DNA of 64,000 nucleotides from Bog-473 sp963783245 (GCA_963783245.1 CAWAMS010000004.1:620001-684000); one strand, 5' to 3'; counted from the first letter of the stretch, positions 1 to 9,346 are shown. The notes: generated by a model from the sequence alone, not told the origin. Program-made: numbers and translations.

Positions 1-935
1 CGCCGATGCGCTTCCTCAAGCGACGAGGGCTCTCCCATGGAGTTGCAGCGACGTTCATCTTTCTCGGTGGCCTCGCCGTCATCGGGGGCCTGGTGTACCT
101 CTTCGCCGAGCCCCTGGTGACCAGCGCCGTGCACTTCGGGCACCAGATCCCCAATCTGATCAAGAACACCCGCAAGGGCCGGGGACCTCTGGGTCGTCTG
201 GTCTTTCGGCTCCACCTCCAGAAATATCTGTCGGAGGGATCGACGAAGATCACGAACCAGATCACCAAGGTGCTGAAACCGGCGACCGCCTTCTCCGTGG
301 GCGCCGCCGCCCTTTCCACGCTCGTCACCGTCGGTTCGATCGCCGTGCTGACGTTCTTCAGCATGCTGGAGTCCCCACGCCTGTGGCACGGCTTTCTCGG
401 CCTTTTCCGTCCGCCGACCGCGCTGCGCCTGGACAGCGTGATCAACGAGTCCGTGCGTGCAGTGACCGGTTACATGTTGGGCAACTTCCTGACCTCGCTG
501 ATCGCGGGCGTGATCATGGGTATCAGCCTGGCCATCCTCGGGGTGCCGTTCGCGCTCCTCCTCGGAGCGTTCGTGGCCCTCGTCGACCTGCTGCCCCTCG
601 TGGGCGGTCTCCTGGCCGGGGTACCCGTCGTCATCATCGCCGCCATCCATTCGGTGCCGGCCGGAATTGTGATGCTGATCATCTTCCTCTCCTACCAGCA
701 GGTCGAGAACCATGTCCTGAACCCGGTCATCATGAGCAAGACGGTGCGGCTCAACCCGTTCTGGGTCCTCCTGGCGGTGCTGGTCGGGGCCGTCCTCGGG
801 AGCAGAGTTGGCTCCGACCTGGGCACATTCGTCGGGGCCCTCATCGGTATCCCTCTCGGCGGAGCGATCCAGGTGGCCGTGCGGGAGTTCCGCAAGGGCC
901 CCGGAGCCGTGGCCGCGGCCGGCCCCCCGGAGTAG
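1..935 (+). CDS. AI-2E family (UPF0118/PerM-like) permease, 5' end outside window
   Basis: Polytopic membrane protein of the AI-2E/PerM transporter family. Members export or import varied substrates, and the name does not establish quorum-signal transport here. Several hydrophobic segments are visible: near residues 17-35, 95-115, 155-180, 180-215, 220-235 and 255-290. The C-terminal half carries the family-typical run of small residues around LVDLLPLVGGLLAGVP, followed by QVENHVLNPVIMSK. Family members are about 350 residues and only about 310 are present. The frame is open to base 1, so the N-terminus lies outside the window. It ends at TAG 933-935, 16 bases before the glycosyltransferase start. 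Confidence 0.8.
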   Translation, partial: PMRFLKRRGLSHGVAATFIFLGGLAVIGGLVYLFAEPLVTSAVHFGHQIPNLIKNTRKGRGPLGRLVFRLHLQKYLSEGSTKITNQITKVLKPATAFSVGAAALSTLVTVGSIAVLTFFSMLESPRLWHGFLGLFRPPTALRLDSVINESVRAVTGYMLGNFLTSLIAGVIMGISLAILGVPFALLLGAFVALVDLLPLVGGLLAGVPVVIIAAIHSVPAGIVMLIIFLSYQQVENHVLNPVIMSKTVRLNPFWVLLAVLVGAVLGSRVGSDLGTFVGALIGIPLGGAIQVAVREFRKGPGAVAAAGPPE

Positions 936-951
936 GTGTGGTACCCCTAGA

Positions 952-1737
952 ATGACCTGGGTGCGGCCCCTGGTCATCATTCCGACATACAACGAGGCCG
1001 AGAACATCGAGCGGATCCTGCGTCGGATTGCCGAATCGCTGCCCGAGGCTGGGGTGCTGGTCGTCGATGACGGGAGCCCCGACGGGACCGGTGACATCGT
1101 CAAGAGCGTGGCGGCCGAATTGCCCGACGTCCATCTGATCGCCCGCCCCGGCAAGGCGGGTCTCGGGAGCGCGTACCGGACCGGCTTCGTATGGGGCATG
1201 GAGAACGGGTACGACGTACTGATCGAGATGGACGCCGACTTCTCGCATGATCCCGGTGCGCTGCCGGCACTGGTGCAGCCCCTGCGGGAGGGGTACGACG
1301 TCGCCATCGGGTCGCGCTACGTGAAGGGTGGACAGGTCCCGAACTGGGCCCGTCATCGTCACCTGCTCTCGGCGGGGGGCAACCGCTACGCCTCGATCGT
1401 CCTCGGCCTCCAGGTGTCCGACTCGACCGCCGGCTTCCGCGCCTATTCGGCGGACGTGTTGCGCAAATTCGATCTCGACCGGATCCGGGCGGAGGGCTAC
1501 GGGTTCCAGATCGAGATGACCTACCGGGCCAAGCAGCACGGGGCCAGGATCAAAGAGGTGCCGATCACGTTCATCGAGCGGGTGGCCGGCGAGTCGAAAA
1601 TGTCGTCTCGCATCGTGTTCGAAGCGCTCGGCCTCGTGACCTGGTGGGGCATGGGCCGCGCCGTGCGCGGCTTCAGGCGCCCGGACCAACCCGTTCCCAC
1701 CCCGGCCGGATCCGGCGAGCGAGTGCGGAGCACGTAG
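952..1737 (+). CDS. Polyprenol monophosphomannose synthase / dolichol-phosphate mannosyltransferase-like GT2
   Basis: GT2-family enzyme expected to transfer mannose from GDP-mannose to a polyprenyl phosphate, supplying lipid-linked mannose for cell-envelope mannolipids or protein mannosylation. It starts with VIIPTYNEAENI, has the nucleotide-binding VVDDGSPDGTG and the metal-binding DAD in IEMDADFSHDP, and keeps the DPM1-type GSRYVKGG and the late FIERVAGESKMS. Length is about 261 residues, normal for the family without a membrane tail. ATG 952 was chosen because homology starts a few codons later; an in-frame GTG at 961 is possible. It lies 16 bases after the permease and 4 before the response regulator. 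A GT39-type enzyme that could use its product starts at 63336. Confidence 0.88.
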   Translation: MTWVRPLVIIPTYNEAENIERILRRIAESLPEAGVLVVDDGSPDGTGDIVKSVAAELPDVHLIARPGKAGLGSAYRTGFVWGMENGYDVLIEMDADFSHDPGALPALVQPLREGYDVAIGSRYVKGGQVPNWARHRHLLSAGGNRYASIVLGLQVSDSTAGFRAYSADVLRKFDLDRIRAEGYGFQIEMTYRAKQHGARIKEVPITFIERVAGESKMSSRIVFEALGLVTWWGMGRAVRGFRRPDQPVPTPAGSGERVRST

Positions 1738-1741
1738 AGCC

Positions 1742-2449
1742 ATGGCCACCACCGAATTGCCGCTGCCGCGTATCCTCGTCGTCGACGACGAGCCCAACAT
1801 CGCCGAGCTGCTGTCGGTGGCGCTGCGCTTCGAGGGCTATGACGTGGCCTCGGCAGGGACGGGAACGGAAGCACTGGACATGGCGCGGACCTACCGTCCG
1901 CATCTCGTCATGCTCGATGTGATGTTGCCCGACCTCGACGGCAACGAGGTCGGGCGCCGCTTGCGCCTCCAGGGCGATCAGGTGCCGATCGTCTTCTTGA
2001 CCGCACGCGACACGGTCCAGGACAAGGTCGAGGGACTTTCGCTCGGCGACGATTACGTCACCAAGCCCTTCAGCATCGAGGAATTGATGGCCCGGGTGGC
2101 CGCCATCCTGCGGCGGGCCGGCGAGGTGGACGCGGCGGATGCGTCCATTCTCCGCTTCGCCGACTTGACCATGCACATCGACACGCACGAGGTCTGGCGC
2201 CAGGACCAACCCATCGACCTCACCGCGACGGAGTTCAACCTCTTGCGGCACCTCCTCGAGAATCCGCGCCGCGTCATCTCCAAGTCCGAGTTGATCGACA
2301 ACGTCTGGGGTTACGGGTTCAGCGGCGATCCGAACATCGTCGAGACGTACATCAGCTATCTGCGCAAGAAGATCGACGTGGTCGAGCCCGCGCTCATCCA
2401 CACCATTCGACGAGTGGGATACACCCTCCGGCTGCCTAAAGAGACGTGA
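1742..2449 (+). CDS. OmpR/PhoB-family response regulator
   Basis: DNA-binding response regulator of a two-component system. The receiver domain (about residues 10-125) begins ILVVDDEPNI and has the phospho-acceptor Asp in VMLDVMLPDLDG, a Thr in VFLTAR and the Lys in YVTKPF. A C-terminal winged-helix OmpR domain (about 135-232) ends in RRVGYTLR. Just before YVTKPF the protein reads SLGDDY, where the family usually has GADDY, so one residue is missing in frame. This may be another sequence error. The histidine kinase gene starts at 2446, overlapping the stop codon, so the two are presumably co-transcribed partners. The stimulus is unknown; mycobacterial MprA- or TrcR-like systems are the closest in style. 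Confidence 0.9.
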   Translation: MATTELPLPRILVVDDEPNIAELLSVALRFEGYDVASAGTGTEALDMARTYRPHLVMLDVMLPDLDGNEVGRRLRLQGDQVPIVFLTARDTVQDKVEGLSLGDDYVTKPFSIEELMARVAAILRRAGEVDAADASILRFADLTMHIDTHEVWRQDQPIDLTATEFNLLRHLLENPRRVISKSELIDNVWGYGFSGDPNIVETYISYLRKKIDVVEPALIHTIRRVGYTLRLPKET

Positions 2450-3947
2450 CGCTGCAGCGGCGGCTGGTCGCCGTCATGTCGATCCTGCTCGTCGTCGGGC
2501 TCCTCGTGGCCGACATCGTCACCTACGTCTCGGTGCGCTCGTTCCTCTACGGCCGGGCGGACGAGACGTTGACCTCGTCCGAAGGGCTGGCCTTCAATTA
2601 CGTGGCCTACGCCACGTTTCCACAAGACGCCCCTCTCTGCGGCCGACCTCTCCCGCCACGTCTCGCCCGACGTCTACGTGCTCATCATCAATGCGAAGGG
2701 AAAGGTTGTCGTGCGCCGTCCCTCCGGCTCGCCGGCGCGGCCAAATCCGCAGCCGCTCGTCTCGAGCGCCGTGCCGGTCCAGTTGGTGCCCGCTGTCACC
2801 TCGCACACGTTCGGCCGCTACGCCGGCACGTTCCGCCCCGATCCCAATGCGGTGATCGTCGGGAGCAAGGGGGATCCGGACGGGCAGTATCGAGTGGTGG
2901 CGGTCACCGTGCCCGAGGGCACCATGTTCGTGGCGCTCTCCCTCAACCCCACCAACGACACGCTGGCCTCGCTGCGCCGTGTGGAGATCGTGGCCAGCAT
3001 CGCCGTGCTGCTCGTCATGGGCTTCCTCGCGCTCTGGCTGGTGCGGCGTGACCTCCGGCCCTTGCGCGAGATGGCCCAGACGGCGGATGCCATCGCCTCG
3101 GGCGATCTCAGTCGGACGGGTGCCCCAGGAGACGCCGACGACGGAGGTCGGTCGCCTCGGCACGGCGCTGAACGAGATGCTCACCCAGATCGAGACGCGC
3201 CTTCGCCGAGAAAACGGCCTCCGAGGACCGGCTGCGCCAGTTCGTGGCGGATGCCTCCCACGAGCTCCGCACCCCGCTCACCTCCATCCGTGGCTACGCG
3301 GAGCTGCTCCGCCGGGGCGGGTTCTCCGACGAGGCCGGCACCCGCAAGGCTCTCCAGCGGGTCGAGGAGGAGGCCAAGCGCATGGGAGGGCTGGTCGAGG
3401 ATCTCCTCTTGTTGGCGGAGCTCGATCGTGGCCGACCCCTCCGGGCCGAACCGGTCGGCCTCCACCGCATCTGCGCCGACGTGGTCGAGGACAACAACGC
3501 GTTCCCCCACGAGCACACACTGACGATGGGGCCGGGGAAGCGAGGTCGTCGTGCTCGGCGACCCCGAGCGCCTGACCCAGGTCGCCCACAACCTGGTTCG
3601 CAACGCGCTGATCCATACGCCCGCCGGTTCGAGCGTCCGTGTCTCGGTGCGCGCCGAACGCGGCATGGGCGTGCTCCGGGTCACCGATAACGGCCCGGGT
3701 ATGGACCCGGCCATCGCCGTCCCGCGTCTTCGATCGCTTCTACCGGGAGGACCCCGGCCGCTCGGGACCGGGTACCGGGTTGGGCCTGGCCATCGTGCGG
3801 GCCATCGCGGTCGCCCTCGGCGGTACGGCTGAGGTGGAGCAGACCGGTCCCGGTCGGGGCGCCACGGTGCTGGTGCGCATCCCCCTTGCGCCCGTCTCGG
3901 CGCGGCCTGCGACAGGTCCGGCGCGTTCCCTACCGCAGGTGCGCTGA
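2446..3947 (+). CDS. Sensor histidine kinase (frames broken at about five points)
   Basis: Membrane-bound kinase partner of the preceding regulator. The N-terminus has a transmembrane helix (VMSILLVVGLLVADIVTYV), a periplasmic sensor segment, then a second helix (EIVASIAVLLVMGFLALWLV). HAMP follows (PLREMAQTADAIASGDLS), then the H-box with its phospho-His in DASHELRTPLTSIRG, an N-box (HNLVRNALIHTP), and G-boxes DNGPGM and GTGLGLAIV. These parts lie in successive frames. Breaks fall near 2630, 3119, 3198, 3540 and 3723, and all are net +1. Removing one base at each gives one protein of about 500 residues. It ends tail-to-tail with menF, overlapping it by 18 bases. The intact motif set argues for a working gene and sequence errors. 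Confidence 0.85.
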
Positions 3948-5224
3948 GCCTCCCGGTACCAGGGATTCGAGGACCGAAGAGAACTTGACGTCGGTCTCCG
4001 CTGCTTCGGCCTCGGGATCGGAGTCAGCCACCACCCCGGCGCCGGCGCGGAGGGTGAGCGTCCGCTCGTCGGTGTGGAGCAGGGCGCTGCGGATGCCGAT
4101 CATCCACTCGCCGTCGCCGTGCGCATCGACCCATCCGACCGGCCCGGCCCAGTACGGCGCGCGGTGTCGGCTCGCCGTCGGCGATGGTGGCCAGCGCGGC
4201 CTCCCGAGGCGTGCCGCCCACCGCGGGGGTGGGGTGCATGCGCTCGAGCAGTTCGAGGATCGTCGTGTCTCCCTTCAGGCGCCCCTCGATGCGGGTGCCC
4301 AGGTGGGCCACGGCACGGAAGGCGACGAGTGAGGGCTCGTCGGGAACCGTGAGCTCCTCGCAGAGCGGGCGCAGGGTGGCGGCGATGTCGTCGACGACGA
4401 ACCGGTGCTCGGAATGGTCCTTGGCGGACGCGGCCAGGCGTCCCTGGGCGTCGGCGTCGGTGCGGGCGGTCTCGCCCGCGGGGGATCGTTCCGGCCAAGG
4501 GGTGGCACCAGACCCGGCGCCCGTTGCGGGCGATCAGGAGCTCCGGGGAGGCGCCGAAGAAGGTGCCGTCGGGCACGGGGAACAAGAAGATGGTGCACGC
4601 AGGCTCGTGTGCGCGCAGCCGGCGCAAGACGGCCGACACGGGAAGGGGGCCGCTGAGCTCGGCGGTGACACTGCGTGAGAGCACGACCTTCTCGAGCGGC
4701 GTGCCGGCATGGCCCATCTGCGCGACGACACGCGCCACCAGGTCGCTGTAGCCGGCTCGGGACAGTTCGGTGCGTCAGCGACGTGATCGCCACATCCTGC
4801 GCCGTCCCGGTCACCTCGCCGTACTGCCAGATGACCGAGTCGAACAGCTCGTCGGTCTCGGGGAGAGGCAGGTCGGCCGGCCCGACGGCTGTGGCCCAGC
4901 GGTGGGTCGTGCCGTCGGGGTCGACAGCGATCCCCATGGTGAAGCGGGGCACGATCAGATGGCCCGAGAACGTCTTCAGAAAGGGCAGGGCGCCGAGCGC
5001 CACGACCCCCGAGCCCGGTCGCTGCACCTGATCGTCGCACGGAATGGCCGCGAGGACCTCGGCTGCTTCGTTCGCCTCCACCAACACGGCGGTGCCCCAG
5101 CCGACGAGGGTGAGACCGGGCCGGTCGAAGAGAACGGTCGGGCGGCCGTCGAACTGCAGTGCGTCAGGTCCGTACTCGAGCGGTGACGGTGCGGGCGTGC
5201 AACGGCTCTCGGCTCGAGCGTCAT
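3930..5224 (-). CDS. menF: Isochorismate synthase (frames broken)
   Basis: Chorismate-utilising enzyme making isochorismate, the first step towards menaquinone; menG (5221-5926) is directly upstream and menC is at 45135. Recognisable blocks are LAGTIPRG, FVVDDIAATL, HPTPAVGGTPREAAL, WMIGIRSALL and the C-terminal RAGAGVVADSDPEAEAAET, all characteristic of the chorismate-binding domain. Frames shift by net +1 near 4772, 4474 and 4156. A further shift of opposite sign probably lies near 5180, so the N-terminus is uncertain. ATG 5224 is the best start because it overlaps the menG stop. EntC is the alternative name, but no siderophore genes are present, so MenF is preferred. Confidence 0.82.
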
Positions 5225-5926
5225 GGAGCGGGGACACCGGCCTTTGTGGCGTAGAGGAGCTGGCTGAGGCCTCCCGCGAGGGGGCGGATGCCGACACCGG
5301 AGTAGCCGGCGTCGGCCATCATGCGGCGGAGGACCGGCGTGGCCGGCAGGTAGGCCACCGACCGCGGCAGGTAGTCGTAGGCCTCGCGGTCCGACAAGGC
5401 AGCGCCGAGGCGCGGGACGACCTTGTTGAACCAGACGTCGTAGCCGGTGCGCAGGACCGTGGAGCGGGGTGCGTCGACCTCGAGGATGGCCACACGCCCT
5501 CCGGGGCGGAGCACCCGTGCGGTCTCCTTCAGGGCGCCGGCCAGGTCCGTGAAATTGCGGAGGGCGTAGCCGCAGACCAGACCGTCGAAGGCGCCGTCGG
5601 GGAAGGGGAGCCGGCTGCAGTCCGCCTGCAGCAGCGGCGCGCCGGTGCGGTTGGCCGCGAGCATGCCGGAGCTGAGATCGGCGCCGATGACCCTGTAGTG
5701 ACGACGCTGGGCGAGGCGCGTGAGATCGCCCGTGCCGCAGGCGACGTCGAGCAGGAGCGAGCCCTCGGGGAGGGCGAGTGCAGCGACGGTGTCACGGCGC
5801 CAGACTCTGGTCGAGCCCGAACGTCATGAGCCGGTTCACGAGGTCGTAGCGGGGCGCGATGGCGTCGAACATGGAGCGGACGCGCGCTGTCTTCTCCTCG
5901 CCCTGGGGGAGCGGGCCGGGGCTCAC
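5221..5926 (-). CDS. menG: Demethylmenaquinone methyltransferase (UbiE/MenG family)
   Basis: SAM-dependent C-methyltransferase that converts demethylmenaquinone to menaquinone in the last step of the pathway. The N-terminus has FDAIAPRYDLVNRLMTFGLDQ, typical of UbiE/COQ5. SAM motif I is LLLDVACGTGDLTRL, then FDGLVCGYALRNF and LRPGGRVAILEV, with a late MADAGYSGVGIRPLAGG. One net +1 shift near 5804 separates the first 45 residues from the rest. Deleting one base there gives DQSWRRDTVAALALPEG and a protein of about 234 residues. GTG 5926 lies 2 bases after the MaoC gene stop, and the gene overlaps menF, so the three are likely one operon. Confidence 0.88.
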
Positions 5927-5928
5927 GC

Positions 5929-6384
5929 TCAGCGGAAATAGCGGTAGACCACTTGCGCCACGCACGCAGGCTTGGGGATGTCACGCACTTCGAAGACCAT
6001 GTCGTACGTGACCTGCACGCCGCCCTCGACATCTTCGGCGTTGGCGATGGTGACACCCATCCGCAGCTCGGAGCCGACGGGTACCGGCGTCGGGAAGCGA
6101 ACCTTGTTGGCTCCGTAGTTGACGCCGAACTTCATGTTGTCGACGCGCAGGATCTTGTTGAGGAGAACCGGCGCCAGGGAGAGGGTCAGATAGCCGTGCG
6201 CGATGGCACCGCCGAAGGGGCCCTCTTTGGCCCGCTCGGGATCGACGTGGATCCACTGGTGGTCGTCGGTGGCGTCGGCGAAGAGATTGACCCGTTCCTG
6301 CGTGATCGTCTGCCACTCGGAGTAGCCGATCTGCTTTCCGACGAGGTCGTGGAATGCCTCGAGTCCGTCGACGGTGGTGGTCAT
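5929..6384 (-). CDS. MaoC-like (R)-hydratase family protein
   Basis: Hot-dog-fold protein of the MaoC dehydratase family, typically hydrating enoyl-CoA substrates. It has 151 residues in one intact frame. The catalytic region reads FADATDDHQWIHVDPERA, with the Asp and His of the hydratase motif, followed by FGGAIAHGYLTLSL, which is highly typical. ATG 6384 was chosen as the first in-frame Met; three Thr codons follow it. It leads the menG-menF run, although a role in menaquinone synthesis is not obvious. It is divergent from the VIT-type transporter gene with a 76-base gap that must hold both promoters. Confidence 0.88.
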   Translation of the reverse strand: MTTTVDGLEAFHDLVGKQIGYSEWQTITQERVNLFADATDDHQWIHVDPERAKEGPFGGAIAHGYLTLSLAPVLLNKILRVDNMKFGVNYGANKVRFPTPVPVGSELRMGVTIANAEDVEGGVQVTYDMVFEVRDIPKPACVAQVVYRYFR

Positions 6385-6460
6385 GGTGGTCCGCTCCTTG
6401 TTGGTCCTGGTCGTGATCACCCTACCCATCGTCGGCTGGGGCCCAGGGATCACTACGCTG

Positions 6461-7174
6461 GTGCAAGTGCAAGATCCGCTGCAATTCCACCAGCATCGTG
6501 ATATCCGGGGCGGTGGGGCGAGAGCAGCCGTTTTCGGGGTGAGCGACGGTCTGGTCACCAATATCTCGCTCGTGCTCGGTGTCGCGGGCGCCAGTCCCGG
6601 CGGCCAGATCGTCCGGCTGGTCGGGGTGGCAGGTCTGGTCGCCGGCGCCTTCTCCATGGGGGCGGGGGAGTACCTCTCGATGGCGGCCCAGCGCGAGCTC
6701 CTCCAGCGCGAGCTCGATGTGGAACGAGAGTCCCTCTCGCAGAGCCCCGAAGGTGAAGCGGAGGAGCTCATCGGCATGTACGAGGAGCGCGGCATCGCCC
6801 CCGCCGTGGCCCGCGACATGGTGCACGAGGTCATGGCGGACCCCGAGTTGGCCCTCGAGACGCACGCGCGGGAGGAGCTCGGCATCAGCCCCACGAACCT
6901 CGGATCCCCCGTGCAGGCGGCAGTGTCCTCGTTCGTGTCGTTCGCACTCGGCGCGTTCATCCCGCTCGTGCCGTGGCTCATCACCAGTGGCACCGCGGCA
7001 ATCGTGGCGTCGATCATCCTCACCGCGGTGGCGTCCCTGGCGGTCGGTGTCGTGTTGGCGACGTTCACGCAACGTTCTCGCGTGCGCTCGGCGCTGCGCC
7101 AACTGATGATCACGGCGGTGGCCGCAGGGGTCACCTACGGAATCGGGCGGGCGATCGGCACGGGGACGGGCTGA
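6461..7174 (+). CDS. VIT1/CCC1-family transporter
   Basis: Membrane protein of the VIT1/CCC1 family, whose members move Fe2+ or Mn2+ out of the cytoplasm. The signature N-terminus is AAVFGVSDGLVTNISLVLGVAG, followed by GAFSMGAGEYLSMAAQRE. A charged central cytoplasmic segment (about residues 80-140, rich in Glu) matches the metal-binding helical domain of the family. Three further hydrophobic helices end the protein. GTG 6461 (or GTG 6467) is preferred because upstream codons have no homology. The last 40 bases overlap the convergent mshD gene. Metal specificity cannot be read from the sequence. Confidence 0.87.
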   Translation: MQVQDPLQFHQHRDIRGGGARAAVFGVSDGLVTNISLVLGVAGASPGGQIVRLVGVAGLVAGAFSMGAGEYLSMAAQRELLQRELDVERESLSQSPEGEAEELIGMYEERGIAPAVARDMVHEVMADPELALETHAREELGISPTNLGSPVQAAVSSFVSFALGAFIPLVPWLITSGTAAIVASIILTAVASLAVGVVLATFTQRSRVRSALRQLMITAVAAGVTYGIGRAIGTGTG

Positions 7175-8083
7175 TCTCGCACGTACGACCGGTCCACATG
7201 GTCGATGGTGAAGCCGAGCGAGGTGTAGAGCTTCACGGCCGCTGTATTCGAGGCGGTCGTGTACAACATGCCGGTGGTGATGCCCTTGTCGGCGATCCAC
7301 TGCAGCCCGGCGACGGTCAAGGCCCGCCCCCACCCTTGGCCGTGGTGTGCGGGATTGACGGAAATGACATAGATCTCGCCCATCACGGGCGTGCTGTCGA
7401 GATGCACCTTGTCCCAGCACGATCCGATCAACCCCGTTCCGTCCTCGCTGTCGGCGACGAGGAACGCCTCGGGGTCGAACCACGCCGCCGACGTGCGCTC
7501 GTGGAGATCCTCGAGGGTCCATGCGCCCTGCTCGGGGTGGTCGGCAAAGGCCAGGTTGTTGACGGCGAGCCACGCCTCGTCGTCACGCCCGGGTGCAAAG
7601 GGGCGGGTGGCCACGGGACGGCTACCCGCCACGATGTCCGCCGGGAGGGGAAGCGTGCACGCGCATTTGCAAGAGGTCCCGCTCGGGCGTGAATCCGAGC
7701 CCTGCCGCATCGGCGTCGTCGCGGTCGGTGGCCTGCATGAGCCAGAGGCGAACCGGGTGCGTCCGTTGGGCTCGTTCGAGGGCGGTGCCGATGAGCTCCG
7801 CCTTGAGGTCCTTCTCCTCGCCCCGGTGGAGCGGATCGACGGCGACATGGACGGCCGTCGCTCCATCGATGGCCGGCGTGATGAAGGCACAGCCGACCAG
7901 TGCATCGCCCTCATATCCGAGCACGGCCCGTGCCCCGTGCGCCCCGAGGTCCCGGCGTGCGGCAGCAGCCCGTTGCGGTTCGGCCAGCGCCGGATGGCCG
8001 TCGAACGCTTCACAGCGCGCCAGAAGTGCCGAGAGATCCGAGAGTTGGGCGGCGTCGAGTTCGCTCAGGACCAGCACGTTCAT
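7135..8083 (-). CDS. mshD: Mycothiol synthase MshD (tandem GNAT)
   Basis: Acetyltransferase that acetylates the cysteinyl amine in the last step of mycothiol synthesis; mycothiol is the actinobacterial low-molecular-weight thiol. Two GNAT domains are seen, about residues 1-150 and 160-310. The second has the diagnostic GRDDEAWLAVNNLAFADHPEQG and the acetyl-CoA-binding HHGQGWGRALTVAGLQW, then SNTAAVKLYTSLGF. One net +1 shift near 7657 separates the domains. Removing one C restores LLQMRVTLPLPADIVAG. The C-terminus overlaps the convergent VIT gene by 40 bases. It supports the actinobacterial assignment. Confidence 0.9.
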
Positions 8084-8113
8084 GCGCGCACGTTAACCCG
8101 GTACCGTGACGGG

Positions 8114-8764
8114 GTGGGACGTCCCAGAACGCCGAAGGGTATGGCGCGGGTGGTGATGCAGCGCCTGGCTGAGGAGTATCCCGGTACGGCCAAGGAGCTC
8201 TGTGCGCTCGCGCACGACTCCCCGTTCCAGTTGCTGGCGGCAACGATCTTGTCGGCGCAGAGCACCGACGTGCGGGTCAACATGGTCACGCCTGCTCTCT
8301 TCGCCGCGTACCCGGACCCGGCCTCACTGGCCCGCGCCAACCCCGAGGAGCTTGAGGAGATCATCCATTCGACCGGGTTCTTCCGCGCGAAAGCCCGGAG
8401 CCTCATCGGGATGGCGGCCGCCCTCGAGGACCGCTTCGGCGGGGAGGTTCCAACGGACCTGGACGACCTCGTCACAGTGCCGGGGGTGGGCCGCAAGACG
8501 GGCAATGTGGTCCGCAGCTGTGCGTTCGGTCTGCCCGGTCTCCCGGTCGATACCCACGTCCTCCGGCTCAGCAAGCGCCTGGGTCTCACGAAGCTCACTG
8601 ACCCGGTCAAGGTCGAGCACGAGCTGAATGCGCTCGTCCCACCAGCCGAACGGGGAGCGTTCAGCCTCCGCTTGATCCTGCACGGACGGGCAGTCTGCGT
8701 CGCCCGCCGACCGGCGTGCATCCGCTGCATACTGGCCGACATCTGCCCTTCATCGACCGTCTAG
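8114..8764 (+). CDS. nth: Endonuclease III
   Basis: Bifunctional DNA glycosylase/AP-lyase for oxidised pyrimidines in base-excision repair. It has 216 residues in an intact frame. It carries FQLLAATILSAQSTDVRVN, the helix-hairpin-helix VPGVGRKTGNVV with the catalytic Lys, and the catalytic Asp in PVDTHVLRLSKR. The [4Fe-4S] cluster is complete with spacing C-x6-C-x2-C-x5-C in CVARRPACIRCILADIC. GTG 8114 gives the usual short basic N-terminus; an ATG at 8141 is also possible. It is divergent from mshD with a 30-base gap. A structured spacer follows. Confidence 0.93.
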   Translation: MGRPRTPKGMARVVMQRLAEEYPGTAKELCALAHDSPFQLLAATILSAQSTDVRVNMVTPALFAAYPDPASLARANPEELEEIIHSTGFFRAKARSLIGMAAALEDRFGGEVPTDLDDLVTVPGVGRKTGNVVRSCAFGLPGLPVDTHVLRLSKRLGLTKLTDPVKVEHELNALVPPAERGAFSLRLILHGRAVCVARRPACIRCILADICPSSTV

Positions 8765-8861
8765 GCACCGCTCTCATGCCCTTCGCCGCTCATCTGGAGG
8801 GCCGACGGCGAGTCTGACATTCTCGTGACAATCCGGGCACAATGACGCCTCAATCGGCAAT

Positions 8862-8992
8862 CCTGGGATTACACTTGGAACCTGGAACCGGTTCCCGCCA
8901 CCTGGTTCCGGTCAGGGCCGTCGATGGGATCCGCCTCCCGGACGGTCCGTCCGATGCCGGCCCTTTGGGGCCGGCATCGGTTTAATCCCAGG
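8862..8992. other. Structured intergenic block with nested inverted repeats
   Basis: The 311-base gap between nth and the antitoxin gene has no convincing ORF but much symmetry. CCTGGGATTA at 8862-8871 and its exact complement TAATCCCAGG at 8983-8992 bracket the block. Inside are a 12-base palindrome GGAACCGGTTCC (8884-8895), extra copies of GGAACC and GGTTCC on either side, a GACGGTCC-containing hairpin and the terminator stem at 8951-8980. A folded RNA or a protein-bound DNA element would both fit. I do not recognise a known riboswitch. Confidence 0.5.
8951..8980 (+). terminator. Intrinsic terminator-like hairpin downstream of nth
   Basis: A perfect 13-bp stem pairs CCGATGCCGGCCC with GGGCCGGCATCGG around a 4-base TTTG loop. 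It is followed by TTTAAT, a short T-rich tract. It lies about 190 bases after the nth stop codon and 95 before the antitoxin start, so it could end an nth-proximal transcript or a small RNA from the same spacer. Confidence 0.6.
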
Positions 8993-9075
8993 TCGCAGGG
9001 ACCATGTGCTGGCCTTGTCCCTCCCGATCACGGCCCGGTGCCCGCCGGTAGCACTGAAGGTGTTACCATTTTTCC

Positions 9076-9342
9076 ATGGTGACCAAGCGCTCGGTTTCCT
9101 TGGCTGACGAAGTGGCGTCCGCCGTTGAAGAGGCGGCGAAGCAGGACGGCGTCTCGTTCAGTGCGTGGTTGTCGAATGCCGCAGAAAAACAGCTCCAGGT
9201 GCGTCAGGGCCTGCGGGGGGTTGCGGCATGGGAGGGCGAAACGGGCTCGCTGAGTGCCGAAGAACTGGCCGCGGGCGAAGCGCTCTTGGCCCGCCTCCGC
9301 TCCGGCGTCTCCGGGGTCGCGTCCCGGGTCCGACGCCGTTGA
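9076..9342 (+). CDS. VapB-like antitoxin of a PIN-domain pair
   Basis: Small acidic protein of 88 residues. The start MVTKRSVSLADEVASAVEEAAKQ resembles a ribbon-helix-helix N-terminus, and GVSFSAWLSNAAEKQL is the type of segment found in actinobacterial antitoxins paired with PIN proteins. The C-terminal helix (SAEELAAGEALLARLR) is a plausible toxin-binding tail. The downstream PIN gene starts 5 bases after the stop, the usual arrangement for a toxin-antitoxin operon. Upstream is GAAGGTG at about 9055, only a weak ribosome site for ATG 9076. Confidence 0.7.
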   Translation: MVTKRSVSLADEVASAVEEAAKQDGVSFSAWLSNAAEKQLQVRQGLRGVAAWEGETGSLSAEELAAGEALLARLRSGVSGVASRVRRR

Positions 9343-9346
9343 ACCC

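Noticed and set aside
841..2401. Long minus-strand frames opposite the mannosyltransferase and regulator genes
   Set aside because: They mirror real plus-strand genes, are low in recognisable motifs and are rich in Arg, Gly and His as expected for shadow frames.
6374..6460. Extended N-terminus for the VIT-type transporter from ATG 6374
   Set aside because: The extra 29 residues overlap the divergent MaoC gene start and promoter region and show no homology.
8862..8992. A known riboswitch or tRNA-like element
   Set aside because: No consensus core of a known class was recognised, and no cloverleaf could be folded by eye.
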